Source of the DNA: Xanthobacteraceae bacterium
GTDB lineage: Bacteria; Pseudomonadota; Alphaproteobacteria; Rhizobiales; Xanthobacteraceae
Assembly: GCA_030037895.1 (NCBI GenBank)
Contig: JASHPW010000040.1
Location: 1-44,699 of the forward strand
Reading direction: 5' to 3'
Length of the DNA: 44,699 bases
The notes beneath the pieces are model-generated. The model did no database searches, had not been told where the DNA came from, and saw only the letters and a list, made by a program, of their open reading frames with translations. Shown here in pieces: positions 1-9,719 of this stretch. Both the position numbers and the translations under genes were made by a program. The first letter of the stretch is position 1. Each line of letters opens with the position of its first letter.

Positions 1-29
1 GACTGGACTCCTACCGGCTCTCGCTCTGA
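1..29 (+). CDS. possible 3' end of an upstream gene
   Basis: One frame reads L-D-S-Y-R-L-S-L and stops at TGA 27-29, about 40 nt before the cas4-cas1 start. Such short spacing would suit an upstream cas interference gene of the same operon. Eight codons are too few to identify a product, and the other two frames stay open longer, so this is only a positional suggestion. Confidence 0.25.
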
Positions 30-68
30 TAATGGCTTCGATGCGGCTGCCATCGGGGATTGTTGCGT

Positions 69-1862
69 ATGGCCTCCCCTGCGTCCGATGTTGCGTCTGT
101 CGACGTTGAGAATGCCGCCGACGCCGATTTTGCATCCGAATCCCGGCTGACGCCTCATCCCTCCACCCAACTCAGCCTCGATCTTCCGGCTCCGCCGGCG
201 ACCGTCGACACGCCGCTCGTGCCCGTGCGTATGATCAACGAATGGGTCTACTGCCCGCGGCTCGCGTTTCTCGAATGGGTGGACGGCGAATGGGCGGATT
301 CCGGCGACACCGAAGAAGGCCGGCGCGCCCACGTGCGAGTGGACGCCGGCGGCGGCCGGCTGCCGGCGCCGGCAGAGACGGACGAGAAGCCCGATTTCAC
401 CGCGCGCTCGGTGACGCTCGCCTCCGAGCGGCTCGGCATCATTGCCAAGATCGATCTTATCGATGGCGAGGGCGGGACGGTCACGCCCGTCGATACCAAG
501 AAAGGCAAGCGCCCGCATGCCGCCGAGGGCGCCTACGAGCCCGAGCGCGTGCAGGTGTGCGCCCAAGCCTTGATTCTCGAAGACGCCGGCTACACGGTAC
601 CGGAAGGCGCGATCTGGTACGCCGGATCGCGCGAACGCGTGCGCATTGCGCTTGACGAGGCGCTGCGCGCCAAGACGCGGGCGGCCGTCGCCGATTTGCG
701 CCTTGCCGCCGCGGCCGGCCGGCTGCCGCCGCCGCTCGTCGACAGTCCCAAATGCACCAAATGCTCGCTCGCCGGAATCTGCTTGCCCGACGAAGTCGCC
801 TTCTTTCGCCGCGAGCTGGCGCCGCGCCCGCTCAATCCATCGGCCGACGCCGCGTTGCCGCTTTACGTGCAGGAACCGGGCGCACGCGTGACCAAATCGG
901 GCGAAGTGCTGGTGGTGGAGAGCGAGGAGCAAAAAACCGAAGTTCCGATCGGCGAGGTGTCCGAGTTGGTGCTGCAGGGGCCTATTTCGTTGAGCACGCC
1001 CGCGCTCGGCGCGCTGCTGCGCGAGGAAATTCCGGTCACTTACGCATCGAGCGGCGGTTGGGTGCTCGGCCATACGGTTTCGACCGGCCACAAAAACGTG
1101 GCGATACGCATCGCGCAATATCGCACCGCCTTCGATGAGCGGCGCTGCCTCGCTTTTGCGCGCAACCTGGTGGCGGCCAAGGTCAAGAACAGCCGGGTTT
1201 TTCTGCGGCGCAATTTCAAGGTCGGAAACGAAATCGAGCGCGATGCGGCGCTGGAGGCGCTGTCGCGTCTCGTCGACCGCGCTCTTCATGCTCCGACGCA
1301 AGCGGAGCTCTTGGGCATCGAAGGCGATGCGGCGGCGCGGTACTTTCGCCTCTTCGCCACCATGTTCGGCGAGACGGCGCGCGACTTTCCGGAATTCGCC
1401 TTCGACAAGCGGTCGCGCCGGCCGCCGGCCGACCCGGTCAACGCCATGCTCTCGTTCGGCTATACGTTGCTCACGCGCACTTGGCTGACGGTGCTCTCGG
1501 CAGTCGGCTTCGATCCCTATCTCGCCTTCTATCATCGGCCTCGTTTCGGGCGGCCGGCGCTCGCACTCGATATGATGGAGCCGTTCCGCTCGATTCTTGC
1601 CGACTCCACCGTCATCCAAGTGATGAACAATGGCGAGGTCAAGCCGGACGGATTCGTGATGGCCGGCCCGGCGGTGAACCTGAAGCCGCACGCCCGCCGC
1701 GCCTTTATCGCCGCTTATGAGCGCCGGCTCGACCAGGAGGTGACGCACCCGGTGTTCGGCTATCGGGTTTCGATGCGGCGATTACTCGAAGTGCAGGCGC
1801 GGCTCTTGGCGCGGTATCTCGACGGCGAGATCGAAGAATATCCGCACTATCTGGCGCGGTGA
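69..1862 (+). CDS. cas4-cas1: Cas4-Cas1 fusion protein (CRISPR adaptation nuclease-integrase)
   Basis: The 597-residue protein joins a Cas4 nuclease to a Cas1 integrase; with Cas2 it trims prespacers and inserts them at the leader end of the array. In the Cas4 half (about residues 50-250) I see an iron-sulfur-type cysteine set (C62 in YCPR; C229, C232 and C238 in CTKCSLAGIC) and RecB-nuclease motifs IDLID and PVDTKKGK (D142, K144) with a downstream Gln. In the Cas1 half the likely metal ligands are E418 (IEGDAAARYF), H489 (LAFYH), E504 and D512 (MMEPFRSILAD). The first 50 residues look disordered. I chose ATG 69, about 10 nt after a GGGGA; an in-frame TTG at 60 is possible. The end overlaps the GTG of cas2. 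This fusion is known from subtypes I-G and V-B, so the gene alone does not settle the subtype. Confidence 0.95.
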   Translation: MASPASDVASVDVENAADADFASESRLTPHPSTQLSLDLPAPPATVDTPLVPVRMINEWVYCPRLAFLEWVDGEWADSGDTEEGRRAHVRVDAGGGRLPAPAETDEKPDFTARSVTLASERLGIIAKIDLIDGEGGTVTPVDTKKGKRPHAAEGAYEPERVQVCAQALILEDAGYTVPEGAIWYAGSRERVRIALDEALRAKTRAAVADLRLAAAAGRLPPPLVDSPKCTKCSLAGICLPDEVAFFRRELAPRPLNPSADAALPLYVQEPGARVTKSGEVLVVESEEQKTEVPIGEVSELVLQGPISLSTPALGALLREEIPVTYASSGGWVLGHTVSTGHKNVAIRIAQYRTAFDERRCLAFARNLVAAKVKNSRVFLRRNFKVGNEIERDAALEALSRLVDRALHAPTQAELLGIEGDAAARYFRLFATMFGETARDFPEFAFDKRSRRPPADPVNAMLSFGYTLLTRTWLTVLSAVGFDPYLAFYHRPRFGRPALALDMMEPFRSILADSTVIQVMNNGEVKPDGFVMAGPAVNLKPHARRAFIAAYERRLDQEVTHPVFGYRVSMRRLLEVQARLLARYLDGEIEEYPHYLAR

Positions 1863-2161
1863 CGGCGATGATCGACGAGCGGCTCTACATCGTCAGCTAC
1901 GATATCGCAAATGACCGGCGCTGGCGGCGCATCTTCAGGCTGATGCACGGCTACGGCCAGTGGCTGCAGCTTTCGGTATTCCAATGTCGGCTCACCGCGC
2001 GGCGGCGGGCGGAGTTGGCCCGGAAGCTGGAAGAGCTGATCCATGATCGCGATGACCACGTGCTGATTCTCGATCTCGGTCCGGCCGACAAGGTCGATCC
2101 GCGTGTGGAAAGTCTGGGCAAGACTTTCGAGTCTGTGAAGCGGACGGCAGTGGTGATATAG
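1859..2161 (+). CDS. cas2: CRISPR-associated endonuclease/adaptation protein Cas2
   Basis: This is a 100-residue protein of Cas2 size with the first beta strand LYIVSYDIAND, whose Asp is the conserved acidic residue, followed by RRWRRIFRLMHGYG and QLSVFQCRL, as in Cas2 dimers that bridge two Cas1 dimers. The GTG at 1859 overlaps the last codons of cas4-cas1, which suggests translational coupling. An ATG at 1868 would give 97 residues (MIDERLYIVSYD) and is an equally good start. The gene ends 215 nt before the first repeat, so the adaptation genes and the array form one unit read in the same direction. Confidence 0.95.
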   Translation: MTAMIDERLYIVSYDIANDRRWRRIFRLMHGYGQWLQLSVFQCRLTARRRAELARKLEELIHDRDDHVLILDLGPADKVDPRVESLGKTFESVKRTAVVI

Positions 2162-2376
2162 TTTTTGGTCGTCGGGTCGCCGCCGCCGCGCGAGCGCTGC
2201 GGTGGCGGCCGGCAAGACGGTAGCGCTCGCAAGGCAAAAATTGCTTGCAAATCAAGCGGCTGTTTGACATCGTCGAGTCAAAGCGGGGAGCGGCCTGGGT
2301 CGATGTCGCATCCCTTTGCACAGGTCTCGCCTCTGTTGTGCGTATCATCGGCGAATCAGCCTCTTGGACAAAGGCT
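2162..2376 (+). promoter_or_regulatory. CRISPR leader
   Basis: This 215-nt stretch between cas2 and the first repeat has no convincing gene; an open frame that enters it from the array is a by-product of the repeats. It contains a TTGACA-like hexamer at 2264-2269 (I see no good -10 at the right distance) and an A-rich inverted repeat GCAAG...CTTGC around 2229-2249. The far end of the array is decayed, so this end is where new spacers are added. I see no match to the reverse complement of the repeat, so no tracrRNA anti-repeat here. Confidence 0.7.
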
Positions 2377-5300
2377 CCTTCCGCGGCATCAAACGCCGCG
2401 GCCTCATTGAAGCCGCGTGAGGGCCATCACACAACGATCCTCGGTACAACGCCTTCCGCGGCATCAAACGCCGCGGCCTCATTGAAGCTGGTCTCGGCGC
2501 GTGGAAAATTGAAGAAACGTATGACCTTCCGCGGCATCAAACGCCGCGGCCTCATTGAAGCCCTTGCGTCGCTGTTCCCAAGCGGCGGTGGGGGCCCTTC
2601 CGCGGCATCAAACGCCGCGGCCTCATTGAAGCCGTCTTGAGGGGCGTTGCGGCCGCTCCTTTGCCGGACCATCCTTCCGCGGCATCAAACGCCGCGGCCT
2701 CATTGAAGCTTCCTGATCACATATGTAATGGAGCGCAGGTACGCGCCGGCCTTCCGCGGCATCAAACGCCGCGGCCTCATTGAAGCTGCCCGGTGTGCGT
2801 CAGCCTACGTGGGATGCTCACGCCCTTCCGCGGCATCAAACGCCGCGGCCTCATTGAAGCAAGAGATCGACCACGTTGCGCGGTTGGCCGATGATTGCCT
2901 TCCGCGGCATCAAACGCCGCGGCCTCATTGAAGCGACTGCGTGAGCGACGGTACCGGGCACGGGTCGGCGGCCTTCCGCGGCATCAAACGCCGCGGCCTC
3001 ATTGAAGCAGTATCCGGAGACGATAATCGTCACTCGTCATCCTGCCTTCCGCGGCATCAAACGCCGCGGCCTCATTGAAGCAGGAAACGCAAATGACTGA
3101 CTTCATCGCCTGTGTCGGCCTTCCGCGGCATCAAACGCCGCGGCCTCATTGAAGCTCGTTTTGACCGGACTGCCGACATTAATCCCTAAACTGCCTTCCG
3201 CGGCATCAAACGCCGCGGCCTCATTGAAGCAAACGAACACAACGCATCGAATTGCGCCTGTGTGAGAACCTTCCGCGGCATCAAACGCCGCGGCCTCATT
3301 GAAGCTGTCCCTGACACCGGAAACGCGCACCATGCTCGCGAGCCTTCCGCGGCATCAAACGCCGCGGCCTCATTGAAGCTCTGGAACGGCGTCGGTAGGC
3401 TCTGTATTTCCTCGGCCTCCTTCCGCGGCATCAAACGCCGCGGCCTCATTGAAGCTAAGGGACGGAGTATTATGTCTGCCAAAATCGGTGCGCCCTTCCG
3501 CGGCATCAAACGCCGCGGCCTCATTGAAGCCCGGTCCACGAATCATAGGCCCTCGGGGCGTTCAGCGGCCTTCCGCGGCATCAAACGCCGCGGCCTCATT
3601 GAAGCGTGACCACGACGCGCAGGCCGTGCTCATTTCCCTGATCCTTCCGCGGCATCAAACGCCGCGGCCTCATTGAAGCACTGATTACGTCGCCGTCACG
3701 CTCGCGCGCCGGGCATGCCCCTTCCGCGGCATCAAACGCCGCGGCCTCATTGAAGCCAGACGGAATAGTAAGCGCAATCAATTATTTAGGGCGGCCTTCC
3801 GCGGCATCAAACGCCGCGGCCTCATTGAAGCCGGGCAATCGCGTAACAGATGGCCCTCAGGTAGCGGCCCTTCCGCGGCATCAAACGCCGCGGCCTCATT
3901 GAAGCGCCCTCACGCTCGCGCCCGTCCTCGCGTTCGCTCTCCCCTTCCGCGGCATCAAACGCCGCGGCCTCATTGAAGCTTGTCGGCCTGATCCAGCACA
4001 GCCGCCGCCACGCGGCCGCCTTCCGCGGCATCAAACGCCGCGGCCTCATTGAAGCAGGTGAGTGTAAGATTAAATCTTCACGTGAAGAAATCCTTCCGCG
4101 GCATCAAACGCCGCGGCCTCATTGAAGCCAAGTTTCAGCGCCATGTTGTATTCGTGGATCGTAGTCCCTTCCGCGGCATCAAACGCCGCGGCCTCATTGA
4201 AGCCAGTCATTGCTTGCGGCCCGTCATCAATGGATGGTCGCCTTCCGCGGCATCAAACGCCGCGGCCTCATTGAAGCGAATGCCGCGATGAGAGATGTAG
4301 CCACCCGGCGCGGCCTTCCGCGGCATCAAACGCCGCGGCCTCATTGAAGCTCGCTGATGACGCCCTCGCTGGTAAGACCGAGCGCTACCTTCCGCGGCAT
4401 CAAACGCCGCGGCCTCATTGAAGCTATACCGAAATCCTGAAATATCTCCATGATGACTGTGCCCCTTCCGCGGCATCAAACGCCGCGGCCTCATTGAAGC
4501 GCACCGACCGGATTTGGGAATGCCTATCATCATGCACCCTTCCGCGGCATCAAACGCCGCGGCCTCATTGAAGCCTTGGTGCCGGAGATGCCTTCGGGCA
4601 AAATATAATACCTTCCGCGGCATCAAACGCCGCGGCCTCATTGAAGCTACTAATACTACCTAAGAATACATATACTATACCTAGCCTTCCGCGGCATCAA
4701 ACGCCGCGGCCTCATTGAAGCATATATAATGAACCCATGGTGGGTGAGTTTACCAATGATCCTTCCGCGGCATCAAACGCCGCGGCCTCATTGAAGCGGC
4801 ATCCAAGCCGCGAACCTTGTCTATTTGTGGAAGGCCTTCCGCGGCATCAAACGCCGCGGCCTCATTGAAGCAAGTTGACGGTCGGGCAAGCGGCATTTAC
4901 CGAGTTGAACCTTCCGCGGCATCAAACGCCGCGGCCTCATTGAAGCGACAGCCATGTAACGATAGCAGTCGAAGTTTTTGTATCCCTTCCGCGGCATCAA
5001 ACGCCGCGGCCTCATTGAAGCGGATCAGGTGTGATTAGGTTAACTAAGTTAGTCTGTGCCTTCCGCGGCATCAAACGCCGCGGCCTCATTGAAGCGACGG
5101 GTTGCCCAAGGCTGAGGACGTGCCGATGTATCCCTTCCGCGGCATCAAACGCCGCGGCCTCATTGAAGCTGTATCACCTAAGCAGAAGTACGATGTAACG
5201 AAATACCCTTCCGCGGCATCAAACGCCGCGGCCTCATTGAAGCGCTATCTGATCCGCAAGTGCGGGGGGACCGTAGCCCGATCCTCCTTCCGCGGCATCA

Positions 5301-8300
5301 AACGCCGCGGCCTCATTGAAGCGAGGCCGCGACCGAGGCCTATGCGACGGCGCTGGGCGACCTTCCGCGGCATCAAACGCCGCGGCCTCATTGAAGCAGC
5401 CGGATTACCTCCCAGGCAAGCTCCGCGGCCTCCTCGCGGCCTTCCGCGGCATCAAACGCCGCGGCCTCATTGAAGCAAGTAATAGGTGTTGGTGTCCCAC
5501 TGGTTCGGCAGCGCCCTTCCGCGGCATCAAACGCCGCGGCCTCATTGAAGCGCGCTCGCGCTCAAATGTGAAGCCGCGCACACGCTCCAACCTTCCGCGG
5601 CATCAAACGCCGCGGCCTCATTGAAGCGATCGTGAGCACACAGGTGGGCACCATGAACCGTTGGTGCCTTCCGCGGCATCAAACGCCGCGGCCTCATTGA
5701 AGCGTTCCCGCCGCAAATACGAGCCGGTAGTGATTGCCAGCCTTCCGCGGCATCAAACGCCGCGGCCTCATTGAAGCCCACTTTGCGATCTCGTCGCGTA
5801 GGAAGATGCGGCGGCCCTTCCGCGGCATCAAACGCCGCGGCCTCATTGAAGCGGATAATTGCACCGGAACCTGCGGGCCGATGGCCCCCAACCTTCCGCG
5901 GCATCAAACGCCGCGGCCTCATTGAAGCTTATGTGTGCAATGGCGGCGTGTGAAAGCGCTGGCTTCCCTTCCGCGGCATCAAACGCCGCGGCCTCATTGA
6001 AGCAGGTCTTGCATTAGGTGCACGGCTTCGTCCATCTTGCCGCCTTCCGCGGCATCAAACGCCGCGGCCTCATTGAAGCACCCCCGCGCACGCCTTGATG
6101 TCCGCCAACGCCTCTTCCTTCCGCGGCATCAAACGCCGCGGCCTCATTGAAGCCCGGCCGGATCGCCGCGACTTGATCCGCGCGACAAAGGCCCTTCCGC
6201 GGCATCAAACGCCGCGGCCTCATTGAAGCTTGAGCGGCATCTTGTGGTGATGCAGCGGCGTTCCCGACCTTCCGCGGCATCAAACGCCGCGGCCTCATTG
6301 AAGCGAGCAATAGGTCGCGCTGCCACTCTAATTTCATGAACCTTCCGCGGCATCAAACGCCGCGGCCTCATTGAAGCGCGCTCCTCCGTGATGGCATCCG
6401 GTCGAGCGCGCGCCCTTCCGCGGCATCAAACGCCGCGGCCTCATTGAAGCGCGACCAGCGCCTGCTGACGATTGGCGATGGTCAATGGCCCTTCCGCGGC
6501 ATCAAACGCCGCGGCCTCATTGAAGCCCGTCATGGGTGTCGATCGAGGCGTCGGAATCGAACCCTTCCGCGGCATCAAACGCCGCGGCCTCATTGAAGCG
6601 GAGGTACCATTTTTCTCACCGGCAATTATTTGATCAGCCTTCCGCGGCATCAAACGCCGCGGCCTCATTGAAGCCCGCCGTGGGTTGAGACGATGCGCAG
6701 CGCGCGGCGGCCTCCTTCCGCGGCATCAAACGCCGCGGCCTCATTGAAGCTCGCCGAGACCCTGCATGCCTTCAATCAGAAGAGCGCCCTTCCGCGGCAT
6801 CAAACGCCGCGGCCTCATTGAAGCAACTGGCTCATGCGCATACCGTCTTGACCGCGCCGCCGACCTTCCGCGGCATCAAACGCCGCGGCCTCATTGAAGC
6901 CCGCGGAAGGTCGCCGTCTCTTCCAGCTTGGGATAACTCTCACGGAAGCCTTCCGCGGCATCAAACGCCGCGGCCTCATTGAAGCTGGCGCTCTTCATCT
7001 CGCCGCTGATCGCTGGCCTACTTCCTTCCGCGGCATCAAACGCCGCGGCCTCATTGAAGCAAGTCAGCAGGGTAGTTCTTACTGATATTCTCCATAGCCT
7101 TCCGCGGCATCAAACGCCGCGGCCTCATTGAAGCTCTTATTATTCTTCCCGCAGTCCTGACACGATTCTCCCTTCCGCGGCATCAAACGCCGCGGCCTCA
7201 TTGAAGCTCGGCTCGCTCGATTATCTGGCCGCACTGCAACAGAGCGTCCTTCCGCGGCATCAAACGCCGCGGCCTCATTGAAGCGCATCGCCAGGCGCCG
7301 ACACCACGCTGCAGCTCTACACCTTCCGCGGCATCAAACGCCGCGGCCTCATTGAAGCATGACGCAATCTCCCGCGAGGCGGTGTAGTGGGCGCCCTTCC
7401 GCGGCATCAAACGCCGCGGCCTCATTGAAGCTCGCTGCGGCTGCGCTTTGCGCTGCCGTCTGGTCCCTTCCGCGGCATCAAACGCCGCGGCCTCATTGAA
7501 GCGTGGCAATCTCAAATTGCAGCCTTTTATATCCACTACCCTTCCGCGGCATCAAACGCCGCGGCCTCATTGAAGCATGCATCAATCGCATGGCCGAGCG
7601 AATGCGGAAAGATTCCTTCCGCGGCATCAAACGCCGCGGCCTCATTGAAGCCGGTCATCGGCGAATGACCCGCGACTTAATGAGAGGACCTTCCGCGGCA
7701 TCAAACGCCGCGGCCTCATTGAAGCGCCCAAATCGGGTTGCGCAATCACCGCAAGCTTGTGCCTTCCGCGGCATCAAACGCCGCGGCCTCATTGAAGCAC
7801 AATATAGTTTCCTGCCACCAACTATAACCTCGTCCCTTCCGCGGCATCAAACGCCGCGGCCTCATTGAAGCCCCCAGAAAGAAGGAGTGACCTTGTCGTC
7901 AATCACGTCCTTCCGCGGCATCAAACGCCGCGGCCTCATTGAAGCCCATACCATCTTCGTCAGACGGCAAAGGATGAAGGATGCCTTCCGCGGCATCAAA
8001 CGCCGCGGCCTCATTGAAGCGGGCAGTAAACCTTCATCCCTTTTTGATAGGCTTGTGGCCCTTCCGCGGCATCAAACGCCGCGGCCTCATTGAAGCAGGG
8101 AACCGCCGCCGAGCGGGGTCATGCCCGACATTTCCCTTCCGCGGCATCAAACGCCGCGGCCTCATTGAAGCTTCCGTGGCCTCGGCGTGTTTCTGTGTGC
8201 TGGCGGTGCCTTCCGCGGCATCAAACGCCGCGGCCTCATTGAAGCATCTTTGATGGCCGACGTCGCGCTCTCATGTGAACGTCCTTCCGCGGCATCAAAC

Positions 8301-9434
8301 GCCGCGGCCTCATTGAAGCGCCGGCTTGCCGAAGTGCTTCGCGCCCGGGCTCTCGACCTTCCGCGGCATCAAACGCCGCGGCCTCATTGAAGCCCGTCAA
8401 CTCGATCGAAGATGTACTTGATGGCCTCAACCTTCCGCGGCATCAAACGCCGCGGCCTCATTGAAGCGAGAAAAGTCCAAGTCAATGGATGAAGCAGAAC
8501 AAGTCTCCCTTCCGCGGCATCAAACGCCGCGGCCTCATTGAAGCAACATGAAGAGATGCTCAGGCGGGCCGCGCTGTTCAACCTTCCGCGGCATCAAACG
8601 CCGCGGCCTCATTGAAGCTGCATCGCGTCTATTCTTGAACTTCTCGACTTCACCATCCTTCCGCGGCATCAAACGCCGCGGCCTCATTGAAGCTTGTTCA
8701 GCGTGAACCTGAGGCCCTTGACCTTGATCCCTTCCGCGGCATCAAACGCCGCGGCCTCATTGAAGCACACCACCCGCATTGCTGCCGGATATGTCGGCGA
8801 TGACCTTCCGCGGCATCAAACGCCGCGGCCTCATTGAAGCTATTGGCGCGGAAACGCCTGCCGGACGCGGGCGCGGCCTTCCGCGGCATCAAACGCCGCG
8901 GCCTCATTGAAGCATGTAACAGTCTGCACATTCGGCGTCGCCGTTGTGCCTCCTTCCGCGGCATCAAACGCCGCGGCCTCATTGAAGCCGAATTGGGGAA
9001 GGAGACGAGTTACTCAATTTATACCCTTCCGCGGCATCAAACGCCGCGGCCTCATTGAAGCAGAGTAGGCATTGTACTTACCTCCGCGCGCGGCTTCCTT
9101 CCGCGGCATCAAACGCCGCGGCCTCATTGAAGCGATGAAGCGGCCGACGATGCGCCGATCGAACGGCGGATTCCTTCCGCGGCATCAAACGCCGCGGCCT
9201 CATTGAAGCGACCAACACCCGACGCGCCGGGAGAACAGCGCGATTCCTTCCGCGGCATCAAACGCCGCGGCCTCATTGAAGCTTTTCCGTGCTATTGGAG
9301 CGCTTGTTTCTGCGCTCTACAGCCCTTCCGCGGCATCAAATGCCGCGGCCGCATTGAAGGGCCGTTGGTGGTTCTTACTCGGTGATTCTGATGGCATATT
9401 TCCGCGGCATCAATCGCCGCGGCCTTCGCCGGCG
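2377..9434 (+). CRISPR. CRISPR array, 93 intact plus 2 decayed 37-nt repeats
   Basis: By hand I placed repeat starts at 2377, 2452, 2525 and so on to 9246; all 93 look identical. Two degenerate copies follow at 9324 and 9398. The 37-nt repeat starts CCTTCCGCGG and ends ATTGAAGC. Inside is a perfect 7-bp stem, CCGCGGC and GCCGCGG, around the loop ATCAAAC. The 3' ATTGAAGC resembles the usual 8-nt crRNA handle left by Cas6-type cleavage, which supports rightward transcription. The 94 spacers are 34-42 nt, mostly 37, except one of 48 nt at 6901-6948; I found no duplicates among them. Spacer composition is mixed: most are GC-rich, a few (4056-4091, 4648-4684, 4722-4760) are AT-rich. The repeat lacks stops in several frames, so the array generates many false ORFs on both strands. 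Confidence 0.98.
9324..9434 (+). repeat. decayed trailer-end CRISPR repeats
   Basis: The copy at 9324-9360 differs from the consensus at three positions (AAATGCC for AAACGCC, CCGCATT for CCTCATT, final G for C). The next, starting near 9398 with the normal 74-nt period, keeps only the middle (TCCGCGGCATCAAT, then CGCCGCGGCCTTC) and loses the handle. Decay at this end identifies it as the old, leader-distal end. Confidence 0.85.
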
Positions 9435-9451
9435 ACAGGCTCTCTTCCTCG

Positions 9452-9604
9452 TCACCTCACTTGGACTGTTCTCGCCTTGGCCTCTTCGACCCTCGGTAGA
9501 ACCAGCGCCAGCACGCCGTCATTCAGCTCAGCCCCAATCTTGTTCTGATCAATCTTTTCAACAGGCAGAAACCTCTGGAATAATAACCGATTACTATTTG
9601 TCAT
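9452..9604 (-). pseudogene. C-terminal fragment of a small heat-shock protein (Hsp20)
   Basis: Reading leftward from an ATG at 9604, 50 codons end at TGA 9454-9452. The last 40 residues contain RFLPVEKIDQNKIGAELNDG, then VLALVLPRVEEAKART, which is the end of an alpha-crystallin domain (Hsp20 proteins typically carry LP..VD..KI.A...DGVL.L.LPK.EEAK). The first two thirds of the domain are missing, and upstream codons give no Hsp20-like sequence. Codons are more AT-rich than those of the neighbours (AAT AGT, TTA TTA). I read this as the remnant of an Hsp20 gene truncated near the CRISPR trailer; it is probably non-functional. Confidence 0.7.
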
Positions 9605-9719
9605 AGAGGGAGCATTCCTTGGTGCCTGGAAAAACCAGTCATCCGTCGACCTTGAGAAAACGCCGTCTCCAACGCGAACTTCAGCTGAAGGCACCCGTCA
9701 ATAGCCGCGACACGTGAGC

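Noticed and set aside
2264..2292. A sigma-70 promoter in the CRISPR leader from the TTGACA at 2264
   Set aside because: No acceptable -10 hexamer lies 16-18 nt downstream (the region is GGGAGCGG), so I do not call it as a promoter.
2162..2376. A tracrRNA-like anti-repeat in the leader
   Set aside because: I looked for the reverse complement of the repeat ends (GCTTCAATGAGG, CCGCGGAAGG) in the leader and did not find it; CCGCGGAAGG occurs only inside the 48-nt spacer.
6901..6948. Reading the 48-nt spacer as a repeat variant or a second array element
   Set aside because: Only ten bases correspond to the repeat, in inverted orientation, and both flanking repeats are intact.
2245..9385. Dozens of ORFs of 60-144 codons across the array with recurring peptides such as FRGIKRRGLIEA, PSAASNAAASLK, FNEAAAFDAAEG and MRPRRLMPRK
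   Set aside because: These are translations of the 37-nt repeat, which has no stop codon in several frames; the pieces between them are spacers. They are not proteins, although they could appear as false 'repeat proteins' in databases.
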